A stretch of DNA of 64,000 nt from Cercis canadensis (taxonomy: Eukaryota; Streptophyta; Magnoliopsida; Fabales; Fabaceae), in contig QAOA01000648.1 of assembly GCA_003255065.1 (NCBI GenBank), forward strand, positions 665,072-729,071, in the 5' to 3' direction. Position numbers and translations under genes: made by a program. The notes under the pieces were generated by a model. The model did not search any database and had not been told where the DNA came from. It saw only the letters and a list, made by a program, of their open reading frames with translations. The stretch's first letter is position 1; each line of letters starts with the position of its first letter. Shown here in pieces: positions 49,393-62,154 of the stretch.

Positions 49393-51727
49393 TTAGTCCA
49401 CTCCATGAGAAGGTAAATGATTTTCAGTTACATCAACTCGGGGTCTCTCACAAGTCACAACAATCTCATCATCGGGTCTGAACTCTTTGAAGCATGCCAA
49501 TCTCCCCAGTTCTTCAACTTCTTCAATAACATGGTCCAGTTTTGCCACTGTCTCCACAAGCAAAGAAGCAAACGCAGCTAAAGGAAGAGCTTCAGAGAAC
49601 TCAAGGCTAGTGATTGCGATTTTACTCAATTGGGGTCTTAAAGTCTTTCGCTCTGACTGTTCAGCAGAAGCCCTTTTGCTTTTCCATTCCCATAATGCTG
49701 AAGAGTCTGTTTTCACACTTGATAGTGAGACGCCAGAGTTCCTGCTATACTTTGTCTGCCCTGCTTTTGCTTGTGCAGCCGCTATAGCAAGCATGTTTTT
49801 AGTTTGGCTTTCGTCGGAGCCTAAGAATAGCCGTGGCTGAGACTTTATGGCAGTGTTGAGGTCTTGCAAGGCTTCATGAAGATGATCGGAGAGAATTTCC
49901 GGCGAGCAATGGCGGCGATTCCTTATGCTGGCGGCAAGTTCTATCAGTACTTTTGACACCTCCCCTGCTAGCCTTATGCTGGGGTCCTTGAACATGGCTC
50001 GAACAGATCGTGGTGTCTGGAAAAAAGTTTAAAAATTGTATTTTATTATAAGGTTGAGATGATTAAAAAAAAACGAAAAAAAAATTGTATTTCATTGTAT
50101 CAATTTAAGTTATACCTGAATTTCTGTTCTCAAACAACCGTGAAGGGCTACCACAGTGTACCCGAATTGACGAAGAACAGCTCCAACCTTTACGTACTGC
50201 TGCCATGGAAATTTGTGACATGAATGCCTTGGCTCCCAACTTGCATGCAGTGCCTGCATAATTCAAGATGGGATGGGAGTTTTTAATGCTTCATTAGATT
50301 GAAATTGAGAATGTTTTAAACTGAACCAGAACCAGATGACTTACCAGCATTTCATCTGTGGATTTTGAGTCCAAAACAGCCTTATAACCTTTGTATATAG
50401 GATCCTCGGATGATTTTATATCTTCTGTTTCTTCTATTACGCCTTCATAGAAGTATTCATTGACGCAACCTGCAGGATTTTTCCGTGAGTCCTTGACTAC
50501 TATTGAGTTTTAATTTGCACAGTAAAACATAGAAAGTTTGAATTTTTTTTTGTACATTATAACGTATCAAAAGTTGTGGTAATGTGACAAGCTTGGTCAC
50601 CTTCTATAGATTTGGCTAGGCCTTCAAGCTTGAATACAGTTGAATTATGGAGGTCTTCCCCTGACCAATTTGGGAATATCAATAGACTCATGAGAAGGCA
50701 TATGCCACAGCCTATGGCAATGGTGTAGAAGCGATCATGTGCAATCTTTAAGACATTGTCAACACGGTAGCTTGACACAGTTATCAAATTAAAGGTCAAG
50801 AGAAATATAACCACACCATAGTCATAGTTCTTCTTTATATATGGAAAGAACCTCATGTATGTAGCTGCACCTCCTGCCAAAAGAAAATGACAAGATAGCG
50901 AAATTTTAGCAGAGTTGAGTTATTGGCTAGTAGATCATAATTTCTATACATATTTGGGAAGTGAATCATAGCAACAATGAATTTTAGTCACAAGCTGATT
51001 ACTAGACTACTAGATTTCTTGTCAAAACAATATTATCATGCTGCCTTGTTTCCCAGTTCTAGTTTTTTAACCATTTTGCTCTTTGCTTTTGGATCTTAAA
51101 TAGATCATGGTATTAACATTAATAGAATTGTCCAAAAGACGTTTCAGTTACCAAACTGTGATCCTAATTTTTTTGAACTTAAGCGTACCTATAAGAAAAA
51201 CTGCAGCTCCTATGAAGACAGCTTGAAAGACCCGACCAGATGCATTGGCAATAAACTCGATAAGAAATGCCAATAGTCCTGCTAACAGTGTCCCCAATCC
51301 TCTGTTGAGCCCTTTGCATAATGTTGCACCTGCAATAAATGAGAGTTAATAGTATCCTCAAAAACATGAAAATGAAATACTGTAGAAAAGACAAAAGCAT
51401 TGAGAAAGAGTAACCTGCAGTGAACTCAAGCACAACCACCACGGTCATGACAGCCCAAATGGTGGCATTCTGCCCAATCCCTTGGAACAGTGGCTCCAAC
51501 AGATATAGCAAAGAAACAAGAGTGAGAGCCAAACCCACTTTGAGAGCATGGATCACCCTTCTTGGGTCTTCACGTCCCACCTTCCACATAGTCCTCAATA
51601 CCAACCCCGGATATGTCTTTGCTTTCTCACCAAAAACATTCATTCGTTTCTTCCAATTCATTGTGATTCTGCCACTTTCATTTCCAGCCATTGCCATTTC
51701 CAAGCCTGCATGAACTTTAGGAATCAT
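49393..51727 (-). CDS. Aluminium-activated malate transporter (ALMT) family anion channel
   Basis: Six exons on the minus strand: 51727-51415, 51329-51189, 50873-50601, 50469-50345, 50253-50116 and 50016-49393. They join in frame to 537 residues. The N-terminal half carries the six-helix ALMT pore region: ALKVGLALTLVSLLYLLEP, WAVMTVVVVLEFTAG, GLLAFLIEFIANASG, VFIGAAVFLIGG, YGVVIFLLTFNL and CGICLLMSLLIFP. The family signature WAVMTVVVV...GATLCKGLNRG is present, as is the FPxWSGEDLH block. The C-terminal half is the cytosolic helical domain. ALMTs carry malate or other anions across the plasma membrane or tonoplast in Al tolerance, guard cells and pH control; which applies here cannot be told. 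The start could also be the later ATGs encoding MAMAGNES or MNWKKRMN. All splice sites are GT-AG. Confidence 0.92.
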
Positions 51728-52381
51728 TTGTCTAGTGATTGGAGATGGTAAAGAAGATGGAAATTAATCTCAGCAGAACGCGTCAGAAGATTCTCAAATG
51801 GGTGTTTGATATTTCAGGCGAAGAAGCATGCAGACGAAACAGGAAATACTAAAAAAATGATTGGAAAGACACTGATATTTGTGATATACTGGGGAGTCTA
51901 GATGTATGATGAGAACCCCAACTTTATCCAAGAAGCTGGTGTGAACTTTATATGGTGTGGGAGAGGGAGAAGCTGCCAAGTTGTCGATGTCATTCCTTCA
52001 TTCACATGCATTCCATTAAAGTACACAAGACTTTAAAGATGAGTAGTTTTCCAAAGTCAACATCGAGCAGAAAAATAATTCACACTAATAATCTTCTGTT
52101 TTATTTTGATAAGAGTGATTGGAAGCTTCTGTAATCTGCTAGTATTCTGGCTTCTTCAGTAAAATTATTGTTGACAAGTTATCACATTATGCTTATTGCT
52201 CTATCTGCAGAATTTTATTTGTCCATTTGTTTTAGCCTGTGCTAGGCATTCCCATTTGTAGAGTCTCTAATCAACGGGGAGATACATTAGGATAGGGAAC
52301 ATTGAACTTGATGTGGTAGTGAAAAATCAGCAAAAAAGCAAACAACTTTCTTTTTAATTTTCCTCATTAAAACAAATATCT
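51728..52381. other. ALMT upstream region
   Basis: Promoter side of the ALMT gene; AT-rich, with no further feature recognised. Confidence 0.5.
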
Positions 52382-53023
52382 GATATAGCTCATTTTATTT
52401 GTCGTTGAATATCCTGACGGTGACAGCCACGGACTTCCACCAACCTACACACAACTAATCGTTTTAGTAAGTTGAACAAACTCGGTTATGTAATTATAGT
52501 AATTACCCATGTCTAACACTAAACAAAAAGCAACTTAAACTAATTCACTTGATTAGCATAAATAGCTTAATGCTTACTGCTAGGCCTTGTATCTTTCCTT
52601 CTTGGTACATTGCAGCTATGCCTATGTGTTGACGTATAAGTTTGTGGATAGCAGGGTCGGCGATGCAAACCCCGCCGTGGTTGACTAAAATGAAGCTGTC
52701 ACATACAGTGCAAAGGAGATTTGCAACTACTTAAAAGTTTTGGGGAGAAATTTCATTGGCATAAAAAAGCGCAGAGTCCAAAGGTACACTTCCTGGTTCA
52801 CGGGAAATACAACTAATAATGGCCATAATATTATCAATGAATTTGCCCACCAAACTAAGCGTGTGAGTTGTTCTTTGTTAACCTAACTTTATTGAATCAG
52901 AATCAGTGCTCGTTTTGCTATTACCTAAGATGTTGTTCTCAAACAGCTGGGTTTGATTTTTATGAGCGGTTCTCTCGTGCATTCCCAACTTCTCTATTTG
53001 TAGCTCAGCTTTGACCATGTGTC
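52382..53023 (-). pseudogene. Decayed coding remnant of an unrecognised gene
   Basis: From an ATG near 53023 down to 52578, one minus-strand frame runs for about 148 codons with only two in-frame TAA codons. It has non-repetitive, protein-like composition: it begins MVKAELQIEKLGMHERTAHK, then has LVGKFIDNIMAIISCISREP, GSVPLDSALFYANEISPQNF, FILVNHGGVCIADPAIHKL and QHIGIAAMYQEGKIQGLA. The frame ends at a perfect donor (GTAAGC, at 52577). A matching acceptor ('gtgtgtag') lies at 52445, after which a further frame reads VGGSPWLSPSGYSTTNK. The preserved splice sites suggest a decayed copy of an intron-containing gene, not a retrocopy. I do not recognise the family and assign no function. Confidence 0.5.
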
Positions 53024-54322
53024 ACCACTCTCAAGCTTCCATCTGCACTCTACTGTTTTTCCCCCACAAATATTTTTCTTGAATTTTTCTTTTTCTCTAA
53101 GATATTTTATACACCATTAGTGGGTTTTTGATTCCCTGTAGTAAATGAAAAGGGGAAAAAAGCTCCCATAGAAATAGGGCAATGGCATGATGCGACCATT
53201 GGAATGGAATTTTTTTCTTCCCAAAAATCAAATACTTCCCACCACAGAAAAGAAGTTTAAAAAAAAAAAAGTAAACAATATAGAAAGATTAAAGGATCAA
53301 ATCCAATTAGCATGACTCAACATTCTCTGAAGACAAATAGCATTTTTATGCATAATTTGTAAATTTAAAAATGCCCCATATTTGGATCGACAGAAAATTT
53401 GAATCCAAAAAATCTATATATTACAATGAACACATCAGCCATTTTCATACGACAAAGCTATTATGTAGGAGGTCCGAATGATCAACTTAAAAGGGGTGTT
53501 TGAGACCAAATGAGAGAAATTGTCGAATACATTATGCTATATGACAATTTAAACATAAGATTTCTCCCATATGTCTATGTAAAACATATAATAATTTTAA
53601 ATGTAAAATCCCCTGTGAGTGGTATGATTATCATTAAGCTATTTTATTTCCCTGCGTTTCCCACTTATTTAGATGGAACCAGAGAAGTGCAATTGTCATA
53701 AACTTCAAATTTTGATTTTACATAATCAGAAAAACAGCATTTCCCCCCTCAAATATGCCTTCATAATTCAACTCGTGGCCAATCATGACAGCAAATAGAT
53801 TAAAAAGTATATTAAAAAAATATATATATATAAGAGAGGTACCATTCCCATAAGTTTAAGGGAAACAAAAACTATGTTTAAAATGAAAATTTTGAAGGAG
53901 CTAGTTCTGGTTTGAATTTAGGAGAATTGACGAGACCAACAACTGGGGCGAGGCTTAACCTATCCACTTGAATGGGTAACGACCATCTCTCAGTTGAAGT
54001 TTTGAACAGGCAATCGATGGGTAATTTTGCAAAATTGCAAGCCCAATGCCTCCCCTTATTGATAACACCAATAATCCATCTTCATTCTGATTGAAAGGGC
54101 AGTCATATTGCATCGCAAACTTGCCTGCATTTACGAACTTCGAAGGAGAATATTAATAACTAAAAGATATAACAGAGTTATTTCAGATATCCCAAGATGC
54201 GAGCTATTGCCACTCGCCAGGACTTAGTTCCTTATTTACATAAAATCTGAAATGCCGATGCCTCTCAGCATGCCATGCAATCTCAGACTGAAGACTAATT
54301 GAAAGACAGTCAAAATAATCAT
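53024..54322. other. Intergenic DNA, no gene seen
   Basis: AT-rich DNA; the last 150-200 bases are probably the 3' UTR of the RING gene. No other feature was seen. Confidence 0.5.
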
Positions 54323-57300
54323 CTAAGAACTTGCCCCAAATACACGGATCCTCTTCTCAATTGGAGTCCTGCAGCAAGGACAAGCAGCTTTCCCCTTTTT
54401 CCCATATTCATCACTGCAACTAGCACACATAACTTGATGCGCACATGGCAAGAAAACAATAGAGACTTCATCTTTCATGCATATAATGCATCCCCTATCA
54501 CAGTGGACTTCTTTCTCTGAAAAATCCTCCAGTTTATCTAATTCTTGAAGCATCTTAGCAATTGTCTCTCTTTGGGGCTTCGCACCTTCAGACTCACTTT
54601 TAGGTGGATTATTTGATTGGTGAAGCAACTCAGCAGATTGATAAGATGCTTTAAGGCGTGAGAGCTCCTGCTCAAGCCTTAGCAGATCATCCTTGTGGCG
54701 CTGGAAATCTATCTCAAACTTTAGGCGCAAAGCCTCAAGCTTCCTCTTATTAGTAGCCTCAGCTGCTTCCTTAGAGCGCTGTTCATCCTCAACCAGTGCT
54801 GAGGCATCCTCTTTGGCCTTCAACTCCTCCCTCCACTTGACCTGTCATAAGATGTTATGCAACATAACCAGTTCTGAAGAAGCATGGAGCTACTTAATAC
54901 ATAAATTATGTCTCATAATTATTTTCAGGAAAAATAATAAATACTATACAGCAACAGCAGTTTTTTACACGCAGAATGAAGAAATGGTAAGGAACCAGTA
55001 GAAAGGTGCTGTATCAGGTTGAGTGCTGAAGAAATCATAACATACTATCAAAGGATTTTAAAGGGAGTTAATCAAGAGAAAATCAGTTATAAACATTTAA
55101 CTACTATTGCAGGCATGCCCACTAATGATCACATATAAACGAAAAGATATGCAACATGCCACAGCTGATAATTTGAGAGGAAAATATCTGCAGAAGTAAT
55201 CAACCCACGAAGATCAGTATAAAAAGTGAATTCATTTCAATAGAAATGAGTCTAATTTCATTTGGTTTCAAAACAAAGTATAAAACAAAATGTAAAAAGG
55301 ATCATAACATCCAAAGGACTCTGACAAGATACCATAAATTGGATCTGACTTCGAAGTGGTATAAACAATGTGAAATACACTTGATGAATCACGCTTACAA
55401 AAACCCAAACTGCAGAAGTGCATCTCAAAATATCATTGAGAGGTGGTTTCTTTGACGACAAAAAGTCAAAATCTCATATAACATCATAAGCAGGGAATTC
55501 GACCAAAAGAAAGATCTTGGCACCCATAGGAACATAAAGTTGGAAACAATGAGGGAAAGAGCAGCATAGTTAAGCATGCAGTTGCCCCATTTGACTAGCC
55601 AGAATGAAACCAGAATATGCTAGATTATCCTGATCAAAGTCCTTGCTATGGAACTGAAAATTCCAATGTGGCAATAGCAAACTGGCTTAAATTAAAGTAT
55701 GTAGTTTCTCCATTTGACTGGCCTGAGTAAAATATTCCGATCAAAGTGATAGTAGATAACTGTGTATTATTATTATTACAAATAGATCTATCCCCACGCA
55801 ATTCATGGTATTATCATAGTTATTAATGGCATGCAGTGCATTGTGTGGCTCAGGGCAGCATTGAACCATGGGGCACACTATATTAAATATAATTTATATA
55901 ATTCAATATACCAACAATATACAAATAATACACTAGTATATATGAAAAGTTTAACTCACACTTAACTTATCACAACTCTAAAAATCATCTAAAATCCAAA
56001 TGAAATAAGCATAAAGCACATCAAACACTATAGTAAGCCAGATTGGATTATAGCAGTGAGGAACACGCTTCAATCTCACTGCTTAATATAGTTAAGGTAG
56101 GAAATAGGCAGGATTGGGTTATAGCAGTGAGGAACACGTGTCAATCTCATAAGATGCAGGTACACCATAATCAATATCCATACTATACAGGCAACGAGCA
56201 AGAAACTGATGATAGATAAACAAATTAAAGGAAGGGAGGAAGAGCACACCTCAGCCTCTTTATGACTCTGTTTAATCCGAACCAATGCTTCTTGTATCTC
56301 CAATATCTTCTCTTTTTCCTCTGAAATCTCCTGCTGCTGTTTAGCTTTCTGCTTTTCCCAAGCTAGAAGCCTCTTCAAGCACTTTTTCTCCCTCTTTGCA
56401 ACCTGCAAGCAAGTCGTGACTGACTCTGATGCACTTAATTTAGAAGCCTCCATCTCTGCTTTAATTTCTGCATTTTCTGTCTCAAGTCTTCTTACAGCTG
56501 CATTTGCCCGGTCCACTTGACCGCTAGCCTTTCTCAAAGCATTCTCCATCTCCGAGAGTCTCTTCATGGTTGTGTCCTCGAGTGCCTGTTTTCCTTTCTT
56601 CACTTTCTGGTTCTCCTCTCTTTCCATCCTCAACATTTTTAGCTCAGTCAGATCACCGCTTAGCTTTCTGGCAGCTTGCATTGCCTTTTGATGGGCCCAA
56701 TCTTTTCGATCTTTTACCTGCTTCTCAAGATCCTTAATCTGATGCATTAGAGTAATTAACACCTCATCCTTTTGATCTTCTGCTACAAACTCCAGATTCT
56801 CATCAAGATTCAGATCACGAAATTTACTCAGCACTGAGTTCACAACATCTTGGTTATTTGGATTCTGAGAATCCCCAGACTGCTCAGCTGGAACTTCAGT
56901 CCTGGATACAGCTGGGGAATCAAAGCTTGACAAAGTGCTTGTACAAGCCTTAGCTTGTATCGGCAATTGTTTCGAGTTTGCCCTAAAGCCAGCTGCAAAC
57001 ATTGCAACATTTCTTTTTAGTAAGGACTTCATTGAAGGAGAAAGACTAAACCTCTTTGGGAATTCAATATCTCTTTGTAAAGTCATCTCCGCACCGTAAG
57101 AAAAGAACCCACTGACGGGAAAGTCTGATCCTGCTCCATTTCCAAATCCCCAACCCCCATGGAACCTACATAGAGCTGGGGTCACAATACCAACTGAATG
57201 GTTGCCAACATTCTCCGCTGTATTAGACGTAGGGCAACCATTGACTGGCGCAGGAAGCACTGGAATTTCCAAAGAGCTAGCCCTACCTACATGAAGATCG

Positions 57301-57896
57301 CTCATGAGCAAACACCACATGGCATCACCTTTACTCAATTGCGGCCTTACTTGTTGCAACAAACAGACCATACCCGCCAGGGAGTACTCCTCCAATTGCC
57401 TCAAGTCTGAGAATACAGGCTCGGACTCCTCCAAATTGCCATTATTACCGCTACTACCACAGTTACTGTTCAAATAAGCTAACGAGTTCTGCAATATATT
57501 TGTTAGCACATCCATTCCACCATAGCAATGCCCATTTCTCAAGATTGCTTTTACAACAACGTCCTCATCATACCCCATTGCAACAAGCTTTGATACAGCT
57601 TCGTTGTATATGAATTCCAAATTTTTCAATAAAATTTCTTCTAATTGTTCTTCGGTACAGTATCCCCACCCGCTTTCCTCAGCATGAGAAGCAGAATTAG
57701 GGTTCGGATTGGAGTTAAGATTTGGATTAGCTGAATCGCTGAAACCCAGATGGTATTTAAAAGGCTTGAGGCCCGATTCCAGCATAGATTTGGAGATTGA
57801 AGCCCTCTCTAGATAACAACATGAATCATGATCGGGTTTTACTGATCGCGGTTTCCGATTCGCTCGGATATGTTTTTCCCTTACAGTGCATCCCAT
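54323..57896 (-). CDS. RING-type E3 ubiquitin ligase, RF4/RF298-like
   Basis: Two coding exons on the minus strand, 57896-56250 and 54841-54323, join in frame to 721 residues; the intron is 1.4 kb. The N-terminal part contains a UBA-like segment (about 80-145, NEAVSKLVAMGYDEDVVVKA) and a conserved helical block (YSLAGMVCLLQQVRPQLSKG then DAMWCLLMSD). Residues of about 370-640 are a long charged coiled coil. The C-terminus is a C3HC4 RING: CIICMKD, then LPCAHQVMCASCSDEYG and CPCCRTPIEKRIRV, with all eight ligands present. The likely role is ubiquitin transfer, with the coiled coil for dimer or partner binding; substrates are unknown. A 5' UTR intron is likely between about 57900 and 58040. The extra tail read through 56249 is intron and not protein. 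Confidence 0.9.
56042..56150. repeat. 39-bp direct repeat in the RING gene intron
   Basis: 'ttatagcagtgaggaacacg' with flanks ('gattgg/gattggg' before, 'tcaatctca' after) occurs at 56042-56080 and again at 56112-56150, with few differences. It lies in the intron near the donor side. Confidence 0.75.
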
Positions 57897-58929
57897 CTAC
57901 AATTTATGTACATGCGCATGCAAAAAAATGAGACATATATGAGAAAAGAAAACATATAAAGGGGGAGAGAGAAGAGGAAGAGAAAATCGAAAGAGAAAAA
58001 CAAGATCAAATCTCGATGGGTAAAGAGAAAGAGTCACAGACCTCGACGGTATCGCCGTTAGAGTCTCTTGTGACTTTCGTTCAGACTTCAGAGTAACTGA
58101 AAGAGAGAAGGGAGTAAATCAGAATTTGGATATCAAGGAGACAGCACGCCATTGCCACCTGCAGCGATCAACCTTTATACTGTTTCATTTTTTTTTGGTA
58201 GTACTGACGCTTATTCTGTGATTAAGTGGGCCACTGAGTTGCTTAATACTACAGATTTTGGGCTGAGTTGTCTGTTGATCCATTGACATGGTGGCCCATA
58301 ATCAAAGTTCTATAACTAAAAATGGCTTAGATATTGGCAAATAGTGGATAGCCCAACACGAGCCCATCCTGAAGCTGTCTAAGATTTCACTCTTGAGGAA
58401 TGTCATAGACTCATAGCTATTGTAAGAACCAAAAACTTAAAAAAAAAATTAGAAATAAAATAAAATAAAACTATTTTCATGAAATGAGTTGCCACGTTAA
58501 TAGTCTAGTCATAATATTTAATCATAAATAAACATGAACTGTATATTAAATTAATTATATAATTTAATTTCTTTTGGATGAATAATAAGTTAATCTTACG
58601 ATTCATGCTAAGCTCGTGATACCAATATTATCGCCAACGCCAAGTGTACACATCTTTTTTCTGCTTTTTGATGTAACTAGGAACTGTGTGAATGGAGCTG
58701 GCAAATGACAAAAGCTTAAAATTGATGCAATCACGAGGCTAGTTGAATGCAACACGAAAAATTATAGAACTTTGTCATTTTTAAATTGTTAGTACTATGG
58801 CCTTTTGTTAGTTGCCATAAGCTTCTCAATCTTCTTTTCTCAACTGGTGTAATGCATTGTGTCAAGCAATTCGTCTTCATGTATATCTAATTCACAAAGT
58901 CAATAACTCAATATATCTGGAGGCCCTGT

Positions 58930-58960
<31 letters not shown>

Positions 58961-60060
58961 GGCAAGTATTCTACCAAAAACCAATATAGTGTTTTCACAA
59001 CTAGTTTTATTGTTTTCATGGCCAACATCATTTATTTTAAAAAGTTTTTGTTATCATAATAACACCGTAGTATAAATTAGAGAAAAATTACAAAATGATG
59101 ATCTAAAAAAAAAACTATTTTCCTACAGTCCTACTAAAATGTAATAAAATTGTAGTACAGTATATAGATAAATTAAAGTCAAACAATTAGATTTATTTAT
59201 TTATTTTGTTCAACACATTAAACAGAATCAATTTCGTCTATATCTTGCTCGCCTCCATATATTTTTTAACAAAAATAATATTAACAGAAGATAAGTTGTA
59301 TCTAGTATCTATAATTGAAAGTGATTGAGGAAATTTCTTATAAAAAAAAAAGAAGTGATTGAGGAAATATTTATTATTAAAAATTAACGACATTTTTTGG
59401 CAGACATAAAGGAAAAGAAAAAAGATGGCTAGTTGACATAAATATTACACTTTAACAATAATTTTATATATATATATATATTATATTTTCTGACTTAATT
59501 AATTAAATATTACAATTTAAAAAAAATAAAAACAAAAAAAAACTTTTCGGACATATAAAGACCATCAGACACACCAATGGTTACGTGACATATCCATGTG
59601 AGATATGGCGATAGCCAATTGGCACATCCTTTTCTTGTCTATTTTGGACAGCTTTTCTTTTATCTTTTTTTTTTATTCTTATATGCAAGAAAATGTAATT
59701 GAAGGTTGAACAAGAAAGGACACGCCATAAGATTATTTGTGTGTTTGACGTGGACACATCACATGATCACTTACGCGTCTAATGATTTTTATATGTCAGT
59801 TATTTTTTTTTAATTTTTTAAAAAATTATAATATTTAAGTAATTAAATTAAAATTTACTATAGAGTAATAAATTTATTTATAAAATTAATATTAATGTCA
59901 AAGATTTGAAAAAATATATTTCTTTCCTTTTGTTTTTTTCGATTTTTCTTGTTCTCCACGCATCACAAAGAAAGACGCTTAAAATCCCCCGGTATTATAA
60001 GGCTTCTTGCTCCTTCCACCTTCCACCTTCCACCTTGAGTCCTTGGCCACAGTAGCAGCC
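57897..60060. promoter_or_regulatory. Divergent intergenic region, RING gene / PIRL gene
   Basis: The left 150-300 bases hold the GA-rich leader and promoter of the RING gene. A (TA)n run lies at about 58929-58957. The right end carries a triple 'cttccac' repeat at about 60013-60037, immediately before the PIRL start. Confidence 0.5.
59480..59863. mobile_element. Foldback MITE-like element, about 380 bp
   Basis: The left arm ('cttaattaattaaatattacaattt' at 59493) is mirrored near 59825-59850 by the inverse of 'ataatatttaagtaattaaatta'. Inner blocks mirror too: 'ggacatataaagaccatcagacac' and 'ggcacatccttttcttg' on the left pair with the inverse of 'aagaaaggacacgcc' and 'aatgatttttatatgtcag' on the right. 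It resembles the 10664-11132 element in plan (AT arms, GC-richer core with 'gtgtcc/acacgcc'). No coding capacity. Confidence 0.6.
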
Positions 60061-62154
60061 ATGGCTGTGAAGCCAGAACAAGAGCCACCACCACGTGCCT
60101 TTCTGGGCATAGTAGAAGAAATCACGGGAACCTGTAGATCACTGCCACCTAGACCTTCCATTGAAGAGGTCGAAGCTGCCACTTCCACTGTGGAAACCGT
60201 GAACAGCGAGGAGCAAATGAAGCTCGATGAAATCTCGATGCAAGAAGTTCCTCATGATGTATCCGAGGAGCTATTCTCTGTATTGCAGGAGTTGAAGAAA
60301 ACCGTGGTCTTGTTCCAGAGCCATCAACAGAGGAGAGAGGCTCTCCACCTTCTTGAACAAGAGAACATGTTTAAGACCTTTGGTGATCTTATTCAAAGGG
60401 CTTCTCAATTGGTTTCTGGGGATATCCAGAATCAGAAACACACCAATTTGACCGAACCTGTTGGGAAAATTGTTGCAGATGTTGTTATCAGTGATCAAAG
60501 TCTGGTGAAGAGACAGAAAGATGAAGAACCAGAGCAAAAAAATTTCAACTTGGAAAAGGGGTTTTTCTCTGCAGGTTAGCACCAATTTCCAAACTTCTAA
60601 TGAGACATTTATCGGGAAATATGGCAATTACATGAAATATTTTTGTTAAATTTTATCCTTTTATTATGATTATAATTTTATTTTTATCTGTGGTATATAA
60701 AACTGAAACTTTAAACCAAATTATACTACTGGAAAATTAAATAACAAACTAACAACTTGAAAGCAATTTTTCCCCTTTTTCTTTTCGTGTGTGTATAATC
60801 TTTTATTATTACATCTTATTTTGCTAAAAGTCTTGTGGAACTAAAATTGTGAATCCCAGGAAAAAAATCTAGAATTTGATGAAAATGGTTATTATTTTAC
60901 TTTTCAGTTAATTAGCATACAACGATTATCTTTCCATGGGAGTAGCTTATAGTTTCTTCCTTTGACCTGCAGACCTTGATAATTAATTTGGCTGAATTTG
61001 ATTTGATCAATGTTTTGTAGGAGATGGAAACTGTGAGAAATTAAGTCTGATGAAAGTGGCAACCCTTATTGAAAACTGTGGTAAGAGTAAGGCAACAATC
61101 CTTGAACTTAGAGGGAAATTGGTAGAGCAGATGGAATGGTTGCCTGTATCAATTGGCAAACTATGTGATGTGACTGAGGTTGACTTATCTGAAAACAGAA
61201 TCATGGCTCTTCCATCCACCATTGGGAGTCTCAAGGCCTTAACAAAGCTTGATCTTCACTCAAACCAACTCATAAACCTTCCTGATTCATTTGGAGAACT
61301 TATAAATCTCACTGATCTTGACCTCCATGCCAACAGATTGAGATCACTGCCAGCTTCTTTCGGAAACTTGATCAATCTGATTGATCTTAACTTGAGTTCA
61401 AATGTGTTCACACACTTACCAGAGACAATTGGGAACTTAAATAGCTTGAAGAGATTAAATGTCGAGACAAATGAGCTTGAGGAACTGCCTTATACAATTG
61501 GAAATTGCACATCACTCTCAGAGCTGAGGTTAGATTTCAATCAGCTCAAGGCCATTCCTGAGGCAATTGGGAAAATTGAATGCTTAGAGATTCTCACTCT
61601 GCACTATAACAGAATTAAAGGGTTGCCTACAACAATTGGTAATCTATGCAATTTGAACGAACTTGATGTTAGCTTTAACGAACTCGAATTTGTACCAGAG
61701 AACCTGTGTTTTGCTGTAAATCTGAAGAAATTAAATGTGGGGAACAACTTCGCAGATTTAAGAGCCTTGCCAAGATCAATAGGAAACCTTGAAATGCTTG
61801 AGGAGTTGGATATAAGTGATGATCAAATAAGAGCATTACCAGAGTCTTTCAGATTCTTGTCCAAATTGAGAGTTTTTCGTGCTGATGAGACTCCTCTAGA
61901 GGTGCCACCAAGGGAAGTGGTCAAGCTGGGTGCTCAGGTAAACTTCTCAAGTGTAACTTTGCCTTGCTTGTATGCTGTGGTTTGTCCCATATTACTTCGC
62001 CTTAACTTTACTCGTTTTTGTTCACCAGGAAGTTGTGCACTTCATGGCTGATTTTGTCGCCAATAAAGACTCAACATTTCTGCCATCAACGAAGAAGAAG
62101 AAGAAGGGATTTTGGTTCTGGTTTTGCTCAATATTTTACCCTCGACAGAGATGA
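60061..62154 (+). CDS. Plant intracellular Ras-group-related LRR protein (PIRL)
   Basis: Three exons: 60061-60574, 61021-61937 and 62029-62154. They join in frame to 518 residues. The ATG at 60061 sits in a good context (gccATGG) and gives MAVKPEQEPPPRAFLGIVEE. The in-frame ATG at 60007 lies in the 'cttccac' repeat and is less likely. The N-terminal third is a helical PIRL region (SEELFSVLQELKKTVVLFQS then HQQRREALHLLEQE). Residues of about 190-460 hold some 11 leucine-rich repeats of the Ras-group/SHOC2 type (LTKLDLHSNQLINLPDSFGE, LIDLNLSSNVFTHLPETIGN). The end is lysine-rich followed by an aromatic stretch (KKKKKGFWFWFCSIFYPRQR). There is no signal peptide, consistent with an intracellular scaffold. 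PIRLs act in pollen and embryo development in Arabidopsis. It looks closest to PIRL4/PIRL5. Confidence 0.92.

Noticed and set aside
58929-58957. Alternating TA run as a regulatory element
   Set aside because: Simple microsatellite; not positioned as a TATA box for either neighbouring gene.
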